Below, piece by piece: positions 9,920 to 18,567 of a stretch of 64,000 nucleotides of DNA. This DNA comes from AC-32 sp963746155 (GTDB lineage: Bacteria; Actinomycetota; Thermoleophilia; Gaiellales; Gaiellaceae). The notes beneath the pieces were generated by a model, which searched no databases, had not been told where the DNA came from, and saw nothing but the letters and a program-made list of their open reading frames with translations. The first letter of the stretch is position 1; every line of letters starts with the position of its first letter. Made by a program: the position numbers and the translations under genes. The stretch spans positions 1-64,000 of the forward strand of contig CAVVAB010000012.1 in NCBI GenBank assembly GCA_963746155.1. Reading direction: 5' to 3'.

Positions 9920-9922
9920 GCG

Positions 9923-10519
9923 CTAGCCCGTCACCACGGTTGGCAGCCAGTCCGCGACCGCGGCTTCGACTGCAGCGCTGCTCCGCAGTGAGTGAGTGCC
10001 CGGGATCACCGTGACCGTCCGGCCGGGTCCGGCCGGAGGCATCCCGAACGGATCTCGTTCCCCCTGAACCACGAGCACCGGGACCTGCACGGCCTCGAGC
10101 TCCGACAGCCGGCTCTTCGTCGGGTCGTCGCCCTTGCCCGGCGGATGAAGCGGGAACGCGAGGCACAGCACGGCGGCCGCGCCGACCTCGGTGGCTGTTC
10201 GGCAGGCCACGCGTGCACCGGACGAGCGGCCGCCGGCCACGATCGGCAGTTCGCCGAAGGGCAGCTGCGAGACGACTGCGGTCCAGGACGCGTCGAGCTG
10301 CTGCGCCGGCGCAGGGCTCCGGCGGCCGGCCACCCGGTAGGGCTGCTCGATGAGCGCCACACTCATCCGCGCGGCCCGAGCCGCGTTCGCCGCGCCGACG
10401 AGATCCGGCGACTCGACCCCGCCGCCCGCGCCGTGGCCGAGCACGAGCGCAGCGACCGGAGAGTCGACCGGCTGCAGGCGGACGCGGGCGAGGCCGTGAG
10501 GAGTGTCGAGCTCGAGCAT
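9923..10519 (-). CDS. Small alpha/beta hydrolase (TEX30/KANL3-like)
   Basis: A 198-residue alpha/beta hydrolase without a signal peptide. The early oxyanion segment LGHGAGGG, nucleophile elbow GGRSSGARVA, Asp in VQGERDPFG and His in PGTHSL outline a complete triad. This arrangement matches the TEX30/dienelactone-hydrolase-like group, for which natural substrates are poorly known. It is divergent from the cytochrome gene and in front of the ZIP transporter gene. Confidence 0.8.
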   Translation of the reverse strand: MLELDTPHGLARVRLQPVDSPVAALVLGHGAGGGVESPDLVGAANAARAARMSVALIEQPYRVAGRRSPAPAQQLDASWTAVVSQLPFGELPIVAGGRSSGARVACRTATEVGAAAVLCLAFPLHPPGKGDDPTKSRLSELEAVQVPVLVVQGERDPFGMPPAGPGRTVTVIPGTHSLRSSAAVEAAVADWLPTVVTG

Positions 10520-10548
10520 GCGGTGAGCTTGACACGGAGCACGAGAAC

Positions 10549-11388
10549 GTGGACGGTCGCCGGGGAGCCTTGAGCACGGTCGAGACAGCGCAGGAGCGGT
10601 CGTATCGCTGGGTCGCCGTCCCAGCGCTCGTCTTCGCGCTCGTCTCCCTGACCGCCGGGTTGCTCGCGAGCCACGATCCTCGGTCGAAGGGCTACATCCA
10701 GCTGTTCTTCAGCGACCCGCTGCATCTGAAGGCCGGCTTCGCGACCGCCGCGATCGTGCTCGCCTGCTTCCAGCTCTTCACCGCGGCCTGGATCTTCAGG
10801 AAGCTGCCCTGGCGCAAGCCGGCGTGGGTCAATCCCGTGCACCGCCTGTCCGGGCTCTTCGCGTTCCTCTTCACGCTGCCGGTCGCCTACCACTGCATCT
10901 TCAAGCTCGGCTTCCGCGATCCCGACGGCCGCGTCCTGTTCCACTCGCTGCTCGGATGCGCGGTCTACGGCGCGTTCGCCGCCAAGGTGACGGTCGTGCG
11001 GATGCACCGGTTCCCGAGGCCGGTGCTCCCGATCGCGGGCGGGCTCCTCTTCGTCGTCCTGATCGGCGCCTGGTACACGAGCGCGCTCTGGCTCTACCGC
11101 CAGGAGCCCGCGGCCGCGCCGGCGAAGAGCACGCCGATTCCCGCCGATGCGAACCCGGCGGCGGGCGCGCCTGTCTTCAAGAGCGACTGCAGCTCGTGTC
11201 ACACGTTCAAGGCCGCGAACGCGAGCGGCCAGATCGGGCCGAACCTCGACGCGGCACGTCCCGACTTCGGGACCGTGCAGGCGAAGGTCGAGGACGGCGG
11301 CGGCGGAATGCCGTCGTTCTCGGGACAGCTCACGCCTGAGCAGATCCGCGACGTCTCCGCGTACGTCGCAAAGAACGCCGGCGGCTAG
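10549..11388 (+). CDS. Membrane-anchored c-type cytochrome with DUF6529-like membrane domain
   Basis: A 279-residue protein: four or so hydrophobic segments up to residue 185, then a proline/alanine linker and a small cytochrome c domain facing outward. The heme attachment site is C214-S-S-C217-H218, and a late GGGGMPSFSG supplies the likely axial Met. Histidines in the membrane part (HRLSGL, FHSLLG) could bind a b-type heme, but this is inference. It probably takes part in respiratory electron transfer. GTG 10549 is the longest start; a TTG at 10570 is possible, because a TTGACA at 10529-10534 hints at transcription starting between them. Its stop shares a CTAG palindrome with the convergent neighbour's stop. 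Confidence 0.8.
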   Translation: MDGRRGALSTVETAQERSYRWVAVPALVFALVSLTAGLLASHDPRSKGYIQLFFSDPLHLKAGFATAAIVLACFQLFTAAWIFRKLPWRKPAWVNPVHRLSGLFAFLFTLPVAYHCIFKLGFRDPDGRVLFHSLLGCAVYGAFAAKVTVVRMHRFPRPVLPIAGGLLFVVLIGAWYTSALWLYRQEPAAAPAKSTPIPADANPAAGAPVFKSDCSSCHTFKAANASGQIGPNLDAARPDFGTVQAKVEDGGGGMPSFSGQLTPEQIRDVSAYVAKNAGG

Positions 11389-11861
11389 CTCCTCAGCAGC
11401 TCGCCGAGCCTGTCGGCGGCCTGGCGGGCCTCGCCATGGCTGGCCGCAGCCGCATGAAGCGCATCGGCCGACTTGGGCTCGCGGTTCAGCTGGTCCACGC
11501 TCGTCCAGGCCGCAGCGACCGCGTCCGCGAGCGAGTTCGCCGCCGAGGCGACCTCGGCCGACGGATCGACGGCGCCGAACACGAGTAGCTGGTCACGCAC
11601 CCTCCACCAGCGTCGTCCGATGTTGAACATCGTCTCCTGGCTGCGGCCGCCGCTCGCCGCGATCGCGTTCGGCTCGAGGTCGTCGAGCACGCCCAGGATC
11701 GGCCCGACGACCTCGCCGCCCCGCGCGCGGCGCGCGTTCGCGTCCGAGCGCTCGCGCTCGTCCCGCGCGCTCCGCAGCTGGAGGAGTGAAGCCGTCAGCG
11801 CCGCGCCCGCTCCGATCGCGGTGCTTCCGAGTGTGAGGAGAACGGTGGCCCAGGCAGGCAT
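11385..11861 (-). CDS. Hypothetical protein with one N-terminal membrane segment
   Basis: A 158-residue protein of unknown function. The first 28 residues form a membrane segment (VLLTLGSTAIGAGAALTASL), followed by a charged helix (RSARDERERSDAN) and an alanine-rich helical body. The layout resembles small signal-anchored coiled proteins with most of the chain in the cytoplasm. No enzymatic motif is visible. It ends convergently with the cytochrome gene through a shared CTAG. Confidence 0.6.
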   Translation of the reverse strand: MPAWATVLLTLGSTAIGAGAALTASLLQLRSARDERERSDANARRARGGEVVGPILGVLDDLEPNAIAASGGRSQETMFNIGRRWWRVRDQLLVFGAVDPSAEVASAANSLADAVAAAWTSVDQLNREPKSADALHAAAASHGEARQAADRLGELLRS

Positions 11862-11918
11862 TGCTCGGTTCCGCGATCCATCGTGCGCATACCCCTCGGA
11901 CGTGTCACGCCGCGAACC

Positions 11919-12575
11919 TCACGACCCGGCCCGGAACGAGATCCCGTCGAGGTAGAGCCGTGAAGTTGTCTGAGGAAACGAGCCGTTCAACACGGACACC
12001 CCACCGTCGACGTTGGCCGCGAAGCCCGATCCCGCGATCGCCAGGATCGTGGTCTGCCCGGTCGAGCACTCGCACGCTGCCGTCAGGAACGCGAACTTGC
12101 CGCTTGCCGGCCGGTATCCCGACGGTAGCTGGAAGATGACGTTGTTCGGCGGTCCGCCGTAGATGCTGCCCCGGAGGTGGACGATGCCTTCACGGTCCTT
12201 GTAGAAGCTCAGAGGCTCGTCTGCGGGGTTGAGGCCGTCTTGCCAGGAGTGCTGAAATCCCGGCTCGCCTGTCGCGCCGACGAGGTGGAACGCCTCCGAT
12301 GCGGCCACGTTCTGAGCGGTGGTCGCGTTCGGGACGGTGCCGAGCGTCGACGCGTTGATCTGTGCGCCCGTGAGCGAGTTGCGCGCGACCTTCGAGCCGG
12401 TCACGGCGCCGCGGGCGAGCTTCCGGTTGGTGACTGCGCTCTTCTTCAATTGCCTGCTGCCGACGCTGTTCGCGGGCAGCTTGATTGCTGCGTAGCCGGT
12501 ACCGCCCAGCGAGATCGCAAGCGCCGTGCAGGCGACGACCATGGCAGGCGAGGGTCGATTGATGCGAAGCCGCAT
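11919..12575 (-). CDS. Secreted protein of the Thermoleophilia 'GGTGYAAIKLPANSVGS' type
   Basis: A 218-residue exported protein of unknown function. It begins MRLRINRPSPAMVVACTALA and continues with LGGTGYAAIKLPANSVGS, an N-terminal pattern repeated in many thermoleophilial secreted proteins. The LKKSAVTNRKLARGAVTGSK stretch after it looks like a repetitive stalk. The C-terminal half carries a jelly-roll-like segment (LRGSIYGG, FQLPSGYRPA). The ATG at 12575 is chosen because GAGGAGG lies just upstream; the frame also opens at 12596. The role may be cell-surface binding, but this is not shown by the sequence. Confidence 0.75.
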   Translation of the reverse strand: MRLRINRPSPAMVVACTALAISLGGTGYAAIKLPANSVGSRQLKKSAVTNRKLARGAVTGSKVARNSLTGAQINASTLGTVPNATTAQNVAASEAFHLVGATGEPGFQHSWQDGLNPADEPLSFYKDREGIVHLRGSIYGGPPNNVIFQLPSGYRPASGKFAFLTAACECSTGQTTILAIAGSGFAANVDGGVSVLNGSFPQTTSRLYLDGISFRAGS

Positions 12576-12728
12576 GGCTCCTCCTCTTCGTCTCATCCGG
12601 GGAGGCGACGAACGCCTCCGCCTGCCAGAAGCCAGCCGCCCTTCCCCCTGTCGCCTGTGACTTCTAGAGCGTCGGCGACCCGCTGTCCAGCGCGAACTGA
12701 CGGTGCGAAGGCGAAAAGACCGAGTAGC

Positions 12729-12920
12729 TCAGTCGGCCACGGCGTCGACTGCGAACAGGCTCCAATCGCCGGGCACGCCCTTCAGCTCGTGCGGGCCGCG
12801 GTCGGCGAAGGTCATCCCCGAGCCGATCACGAGATCCTTGACGGTGCTCGAGACGAGCACCTCGTCCGTCTCGGCCAGCGCCGCGATCGGGGCGGCGATG
12901 TGCCGCGTCTTGTTTGTTAC
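12729..12920 (-). pseudogene. Remnant of a class III adenylate/guanylate cyclase (C-terminus only)
   Basis: Reading the minus strand from 12920 gives about 63 codons that end in a stop at 12729-12731 and match the end of a class III cyclase domain: AALAETDEVLVSSTVKDLV, then FADRGPHELKGVPGDW. Upstream the similarity stops abruptly at the end of a cold-shock gene, and no start codon or catalytic Asp motif exists. It is therefore a severed 3' end, related to the two cyclase genes at 23.5-29 kb. Confidence 0.7.
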
Positions 12921-13168
12921 CTGCGACCCGCTCCGCCGCGAATCCGCGGGCGATGCGGGGCAACGTACTCCTCGAAGACCACCTTCTCGGCCTGGCGGGT
13001 GCCGTTGCTGCTGTCGATCTCGAACGTAACGTCCTTGTCGGCGCAGCGCCCCTCGGGCCGCTGACCCTCGGCGAATCCGGATCCGAGCACCGAAAGCCGC
13101 TCTTCCTCCTCGGTCATGATGAAGCCGTAGTTCTTGACCTCGTTGAACCAGATCATCTTCCCCCGCAC
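12917..13168 (-). CDS. Divergent cold-shock-domain protein
   Basis: An 83-residue protein beginning VRGKMIWFNEVKNYGFIMTE at a GTG with an AAAGGA ribosome site. The first strand and RNP1 (WFNEVKNYGFI) match CspA, but the RNP2 motif FVHH is lost: the region reads EERLSVLGSGF. The second half (KDVTFEIDSSNG, EKVVFEEYV) keeps the pattern of the last CSD strands. A basic tail RPRIRGGAGRR ends it. It lies just downstream of the canonical cspA-like gene, suggesting duplication and divergence. Nucleic-acid binding is likely but probably altered. Confidence 0.7.
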   Translation of the reverse strand: MRGKMIWFNEVKNYGFIMTEEEERLSVLGSGFAEGQRPEGRCADKDVTFEIDSSNGTRQAEKVVFEEYVAPHRPRIRGGAGRR

Positions 13169-13227
13169 GGCCTGTCCTTTCCTCGGAGGTCGCGCGCGCC
13201 GCGGGTGCGGCGCGCGCGTGCCCTCGC

Positions 13228-13434
13228 TTACGCCGTCAGAACGACGTTCTTCGCCTCGGGACCCTTCTCGCCCTCGGCTGGTTCGAACTCGACCTTCGCG
13301 CCCTCGGGGAGCGACTTGAAGCCGTCGCCGGAGATCGCGCTGTGGTGGACAAAGAAGTCCTTGCCCGCGTCGTCGGGGGTGATGAACCCGTACCCCTTCG
13401 CATCGTTGAACCACTTCACTGTTCCTGTAGCCAT
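13228..13434 (-). CDS. cspA: Cold-shock protein CspA family
   Basis: A standard 68-residue cold-shock protein, an RNA/DNA-binding beta barrel that acts as an RNA chaperone. It reads MATGTVKWFNDAKGYGFITP with RNP1 KGYGFI and RNP2 FFVHH intact. The ATG at 13434 is chosen over the longer open frame because GGAGGAGGTG lies 8-10 bases upstream. A second, divergent CSD gene follows downstream. Confidence 0.93.
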   Translation of the reverse strand: MATGTVKWFNDAKGYGFITPDDAGKDFFVHHSAISGDGFKSLPEGAKVEFEPAEGEKGPEAKNVVLTA

Positions 13435-13566
13435 GAAAAAACACCTCCTCCTACCTCTAATGAACGGTAGATGGGAGGCGTTGAGCCGACCAGGTACTCG
13501 CTCTGTGGAGATCAAAGCTTAGCAGCGGCAGCTCAAAAGGGGCCCGCACGCGGCGGTTTTTGACAC

Positions 13567-14052
13567 CTACTTCAGCAGGCGACGCGCGCCGGCGAACTCG
13601 TGCCGCAGACGCGCGAGAGGCACGTACGTGACCCGCTCTCCCGTCTGCGGAGCGGAGATCGCCCGGGAATTCGACACGACGAGGACGACATGCCCGCCGC
13701 CCTCGGTGAAGAGCAGGTCACCGGGCAGGAGCCGGCCGAAGGGCACGCGCCTGCCCACGCGGCGCTGATCCCAGCTCGAGCGGGGGATCGTCCTCCCGAT
13801 CGACTGGTAGGCGGCGTACACGAGCCCGGAGCAGTCGAAGCCCGTGGCGCGCGACGTGCCGCCGTAGCTGTAGAAGACGCCGATCTGGCGCCGCGCGAAG
13901 GAAACGACCTCGCGGGCAAGCTTCCTGGAGCGCGGAACGGGCTGCGGGCCGGGGGGAGGCATGACCCGCGCAAGCGCGGCGGTAGCCGCGGAGGCACAGA
14001 TGGCGGCAAGCGTTACGAGCGCAAGCAAAAGCCGAAGGGGCTGACGGCGCAT
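13567..14052 (-). CDS. Secreted NlpC/P60 cell-wall hydrolase
   Basis: A 161-residue exported peptidase of the NlpC/P60 type, predicted to cut peptide bonds in peptidoglycan stems. A signal peptide covers about the first 28 residues (ALVTLAAICASAATAALA). The catalytic Cys is Cys74 in GFDCSGLVYAAY and the His is His121 in GGGHVVLV, with the usual PRSSWDQ and LLPGDLLF segments between them. No SH3 or LysM domain is attached, so targeting is by the catalytic domain alone. Confidence 0.88.
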   Translation of the reverse strand: MRRQPLRLLLALVTLAAICASAATAALARVMPPPGPQPVPRSRKLAREVVSFARRQIGVFYSYGGTSRATGFDCSGLVYAAYQSIGRTIPRSSWDQRRVGRRVPFGRLLPGDLLFTEGGGHVVLVVSNSRAISAPQTGERVTYVPLARLRHEFAGARRLLK

Positions 14053-14117
14053 CCGGTGTACATCGGCAGCCGGGCGTACCCCTTTAGGGGAGAACGCGTC
14101 CCTCGAATGAGGGAGGT

Positions 14118-14438
14118 CTAGGTCGGGCTGCGGCGCTGCTCGGTCGAGGCGAACAGCGCGATCCCGGCGGCGGCGAGCGCGACCGCCACGAGGAACTGGA
14201 TGAGCCAGCCGACGTCGAACAGGTTGGCGAGGATCCCGCCGAGGAGGCTCGCTGCGACCCCGACGAGCGCCGTCGCGAGCACGCTGATCGCCTGCCGCCC
14301 CGGAAGCACGAGCCGCCCCAGCGCGCCGATGACGAGCCCGGTGGCCACGAGCCAGAGGAGGTTGAACGCCAGTCCGACGAGCGATCCCGCCAGCAGCAGA
14401 ACGAGGACGACGATCAGCAGGACGACAACGACGGTCAC
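14118..14438 (-). CDS. GlsB/YeaQ/YmgE-like small membrane protein
   Basis: A small membrane protein of about 106 residues with three to four hydrophobic helices and the family motif GALGRLVLPGRQAI. Family members (transglycosylase-associated, UPF0410) are induced by stress, but their function is unknown. The frame stays open to 14663, but the upstream part is arginine-rich and unlike coding sequence, so GTG 14438 is taken as the start; no strong ribosome site confirms it. Confidence 0.62.
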   Translation of the reverse strand: MTVVVVLLIVVLVLLLAGSLVGLAFNLLWLVATGLVIGALGRLVLPGRQAISVLATALVGVAASLLGGILANLFDVGWLIQFLVAVALAAAGIALFASTEQRRSPT

Positions 14439-15582
14439 GTCGTGGACGCTAGCGGACGGTGCGTCACTTTGCAAGACCGCTGCAGCCCAGCAGTTTATAG
14501 ACAGAGTCTTGGCACAACAGCGTCCTGGCCTAATCGTGTCCGACGCCGTGACGGCTGGTTCTCGGCATGAGCTCCGCCGACGGCGATCTTCGACGTCGAA
14601 CGCGCGCGAGTGCTTCCGGATCACGCAGGACTGTCGCTGCGTGCGCCGCAGCCCGTCAGCCATGACGAAACGGGCAAGGTGCCGACTGCGTCTTCACCAC
14701 CCGCCCGACGGCACCGCAGGTCCGCGAGCGCCCTGCATGGTCGCTGCTCGGCGCTGGATTCGTCAGCGCGACGTCAGCCGCCGAAAACTCTGGCAATCCT
14801 GTGATCCGGTGATCGCCGCTGATTGCGACGGCGTAGAAGCTCGCATCCGTGAGCGCTGACCCGATGGCACGCTCTCCGATAGAGCGTAGCCAGATCGCCG
14901 CGATCCTGACAGGCTTGCCTCGACCCTCTCTCACGTATCTCGAGTGACTTCGGTCATCGACGTCGCGAACAAGGTCGACCGACGGCTCATCGGCGCCTCT
15001 CCAACCCACTGATCTCTTCGAGCATTCGTCGACGAAATGGCCGAGTGTCGGTCCGGTTGCGCTCGCAGACGGCGTCAGGCGCCTCAACCTCTCGGAGCGC
15101 TGACGTCTGCCGCTCCTCCGGCAACGCAACTGGCCGTCGAAGCCGAGGCAGCTCCGAGGATCGCATGGGCCTCTCGCACGCCCGGAATCCGCCGGGCGGC
15201 CGGTCTGGATCGGACGCCGAACAGCTAGTCCCTACAGCTCACGTCGCGCTCCGTCCTTACGTCACGGAGCAACGTACATCAGGTCACAATCCAACAGTAC
15301 TGCAGCTGAGCCTGGCGAGGACCGCGTTGCCCGTTGGAATGCCGGACGCTCCTGTTCGGCATTGACCTCAGCCGAGACTGAACGTCGCGACTTCCATACG
15401 CAGTTCGAAGCCATGCGGCCGTGAAGATCCCCCCTGTTCGGCAGTCGTCGATCGAAATCAACAGAGGCCTCCCGGCGCGAGTGATGCCCGTCAGGGCTGC
15501 TGGGCCGCCACTGGCAGTGTGCTGGGATCGAACCCGGTCACCTCCGCTTGCAAGGCCGGAGGTCGACGACCGAGTTCGGTGC
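14439..15582. other. About 1.1 kb without a convincing gene
   Basis: Open frames here (for example 14656-15129 on the minus strand) match no family I recognise and lack a ribosome site. The composition appears less GC-biased than its neighbours, with stretches such as CAGTTTATAGACAGAGTC near 14493. At 15515-15580, next to the end of nrdJ, the minus strand carries a tRNA-Ala-like anticodon arm around CTTGCAA and a TTCGATC loop, without a matching acceptor stem. The region may be decayed or transferred DNA. Confidence 0.45.
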
Positions 15583-18341
15583 CTAGCTACAGCCGGTGTT
15601 AGTCCCGCAGTCGCGGCACGTGTAGCACGACCCGGTGCGGACCATCCGGCCGCCGCACTTGGCGCACTCGACCGCGTCTTCCCACGCGTTGAAGAGCGCC
15701 GTCTGGCCTGGCGAAGCGGCCTCCCGGTCTCGGCGCCCGCGCCCGGCGAGCTCTCGCCGTTGTACTGCTGCGCCAGCCGCGCCTTCACCTCCGGCGAGAG
15801 GATCCCGGCTGCCTCCTGCTGGTCCGTGTTCAGGAACTTCTTGCCGAACCAGCGGAAGACGTAGTCGACGATCGACTTCGCGACGCGGATGTCGGCGTCG
15901 TTCGTCATGCCGCTCGGCTCGAAGCGCATGTGGGTCAGCTTCGAGACGTAGACCTCCGGCGGGACGCCGTACTGCAGGCCCATGGAGACCGCGATGCAGA
16001 GCGAGTTCATCAGGCCGGACATCGTGGTGCCGTCCTTCGCGATGTCGACGAAGATGTCGCCGGGCGCGCCGTCGTCGTACAGGCCGACGTGGATGTAGCC
16101 CTCGTAGTCGCCGACGCGGAACTTGCGGCCGACCTCGACGCGGTCCTCGGGTAGCCGGCGGCGCTGCGTCAGCGGGACGGGCGGCGCGGCGGCCTCGAGC
16201 TGCTCGCCGTCCTTTCGGCCCGACAGCGGCTGGGCGACCTTGCAGTTGTCGCGGTAGATCGCGATCGCCTTCACGCCGAGGTGCCACGAGTCGATCAGGA
16301 GCTGCGAGACCTCGTCGATCGTGACCGTCTCGGGCAGGTTGACGGTCTTCGAGATCGCGCCCGAGATGAACGGCTGGACGGCGCCCATCATCTTCACGTG
16401 GCCCGTGTGATGGATCGCGCGGTCGCCGATGGCGCAGTCGAAGATCGGGTAGTGCTCCGTCTTCACGTACGGGGCGCCGACGATCGTGTTGCGCTCGTCG
16501 ATGAACGCGACGACCTCGTCGACCTCGGGGGGCGCGTAGCCCAGCTTCTCGAGGGCCATCGGGACCGTCTTGTTGACGATCGTGATCTCGCCGCCGCCGA
16601 CGAGCTTCTTCGACTTGACGAGCGAGAAGTCCGGCTCGACCCCGGTCGTGTCGCAATCCATCATGAAGCTGATCGTCCCGGTGGGCGCGAGCACGGTCGC
16701 CTGTGCGTTGCGGTAGCCGTGCACCTCGCCGAGGTTGAGTGCCTCGTCCCAGGCCTTGCGGCACGCGGTCAGCAGGTCCTTCGGCACCGAATCGGCGTGC
16801 TCGATGTTGCCCACCGCCGCGCGGTGCATCGACATCACGCCGATCATCGCGCCCGCGTTGGGCTGGTAGCCGCCGAACGGGCTCATCCGCGCGGCGATCT
16901 CCGCCGACTTGCGGTAGGCGCGGCCGGTCATCAGCGCCGTGATCGCCGCCGCGTAGGCCCGGCCCTCGTCCGAGTCGTACGGCAGGCCGCGCGCCATCAG
17001 CAGCGCGCCGAGGTTCGCGTAGCCGAGGCCGAGCTGGCGGTAGGCCTTCGCGTTGCGCTCGATCTCGGGTGTCGGGTACGACGAGTAGCCGACCAGGATC
17101 TCCTGCGCGAGGAAGACGACGTCGACCGCCTGCTCGAACGCCTCGACGTCGAGCTCGCCGTCCTCGCGGCGGAACTTGAGCAGGTTCAGCGAGGCCAGGT
17201 TGCAGGCGGAGTCGTCGATCGACATGTACTCCGAGCACGGGTTCGACGCGTTGATGCGGCCCGTGTTCGGGAGCGTGTGCCACTTGTTGATCGTCGTGTC
17301 GTACTGGACGCCCGGGTCGGCCGAGCGCCAGGCGGCGTCGGCGATCTGGCGCAGCAGATCGCGGGCCTTCTTCGTCTCGACGACGGTGCCGTCGGTGCGG
17401 GCGACGAGGTTCCAGTCGGCGTCGGCCTCGGCCGCCTCCATGAAGGCGTCGGTGACGCGGACCGAGTTGTTGGCGTTCTGGTACTGGATCGAGGCCCAGT
17501 CGCCCGAGTCGAGCGACATGTCGTAGCCGGCCTGCTCGAGCACGCGGGCCTTGCCTTCCTCCTTGGCCTTGCACCAGATGAACTCTTCGACGTCCGGGTG
17601 GTCGACGTCGAGGACGACCATCTTCGCCGCGCGCCGCGTCTTGCCGCCGGACTTGATCGTCCCGGCCGACGCGTCGGCGCCGCGCATGAAGCTGACAGGC
17701 CCGCTCGCATGGCCGCCCTTGGAGAGCTGCTCCTGCGAGGAGCGCAGCCTCGAGAGGTTGACGCCGGAGCCCGAGCCGCCGCGGAAGATGATCCCCTCGC
17801 GGCGGATCCAGTCGAGGATCGACTCCATCGAGTCCTCGATCGAGAGGATGAAGCACGCCGAGCACTGCGGGCGCTCCTCGAAGCCGACGTTGAACCAGAC
17901 CGGGGAGTTGAAGGCCGCGTACTGGTTGACCAGGAGCGCCTTCAGCTCGGCCTCGAAGGCCTCGGCCTCGTCCTCGTTCGCGAAGTAGCCGCCCTCGCGG
18001 CCCCAGGCACCGATCGTGTCGACGACGCGGCCGATCATCTGCTTGACGCTCTGCTCCCGCTCGGGCGAGGACATGCGCCCGCGGAAGTACTTCTGCGCCA
18101 CGATGTTGGTTGCGGTCTGGCTCCAGAACTTCGGGAACTCGACGCCCTTCTGCTCGAAGACGGCGCTCTCCTTGCCGGGGATCAGCGCGTCGCGCTCCTC
18201 CCACTCCACTTCCGTGAACGGGTCGCGGCCCGGGATCGTGAACAGCCTGCGAACGCCGACGCTCGCGTCCTCCTGCGCGACCGCGTTCTCGAGCTGCTCG
18301 TCGGTGACGTGGACGGTCTCCATCTCGTGTGCCGAAGCCAT
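15583..18341 (-). CDS. nrdJ: Class II (B12-dependent) ribonucleotide reductase, frameshifted near the C-terminus
   Basis: The adenosylcobalamin-dependent reductase that makes deoxyribonucleotides without needing oxygen or a small subunit. ATG 18341 follows GGGAGGTC. The body has the redox Cys pair region (CSACFIL near residue 160) and the active-site NPCSEY near 367, with catalytic Asn, Cys and Glu. The frame breaks near 15720: the main frame loses homology, while another frame continues with TALFNAWEDAVECAKCGGR and CYTCRDCGTNTGC to a stop at 15583, the expected C-terminal zinc-ribbon/redox tail. One more G in the GGG run at the break would restore the full gene, so an assembly error is the simplest reading. 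No cobalamin riboswitch was recognised upstream. Confidence 0.9.
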
Positions 18342-18567
18342 TGCTTGACCTCCCGGGGTCTTACCGCATCGTATGTCCTGCGCCCGGGCTCACGCGGGTG
18401 CCGCGCGGGTCGAGCGGACCGCTGAATCTAAAGCGGGGTTCGGACGGAACTCGGACCCCCCGCCTCTGGGTGGAGAGAGGGCTTGGCGCGCCGGAGCCGA
18501 CGCGATCCTGGCCAGTCGTTCGGCTGGGAGCGGAGTAGGCTTCTGCGCACAGTCGAGGAGGTGGCGG

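Noticed and set aside
12664..12963. Minus-strand open frame beginning MPRIARGFAAERV
   Set aside because: It is a shadow of the cyclase remnant in another frame; the remnant's own frame gives recognisable domain sequence.
14656..15129. 157-residue minus-strand open frame
   Set aside because: No family match that I can recognise, no ribosome site, and Ser/Arg-rich composition like chance frames in this region.
15515..15580. A real tRNA-Ala gene
   Set aside because: The anticodon arm and T loop look like a tRNA, but the stems have mismatches or a bulged G and no acceptor stem pairs.
18342..18567. Cobalamin riboswitch upstream of nrdJ
   Set aside because: A B12-dependent enzyme made this likely, but I found no B12-box-like sequence on the minus strand of this gap.
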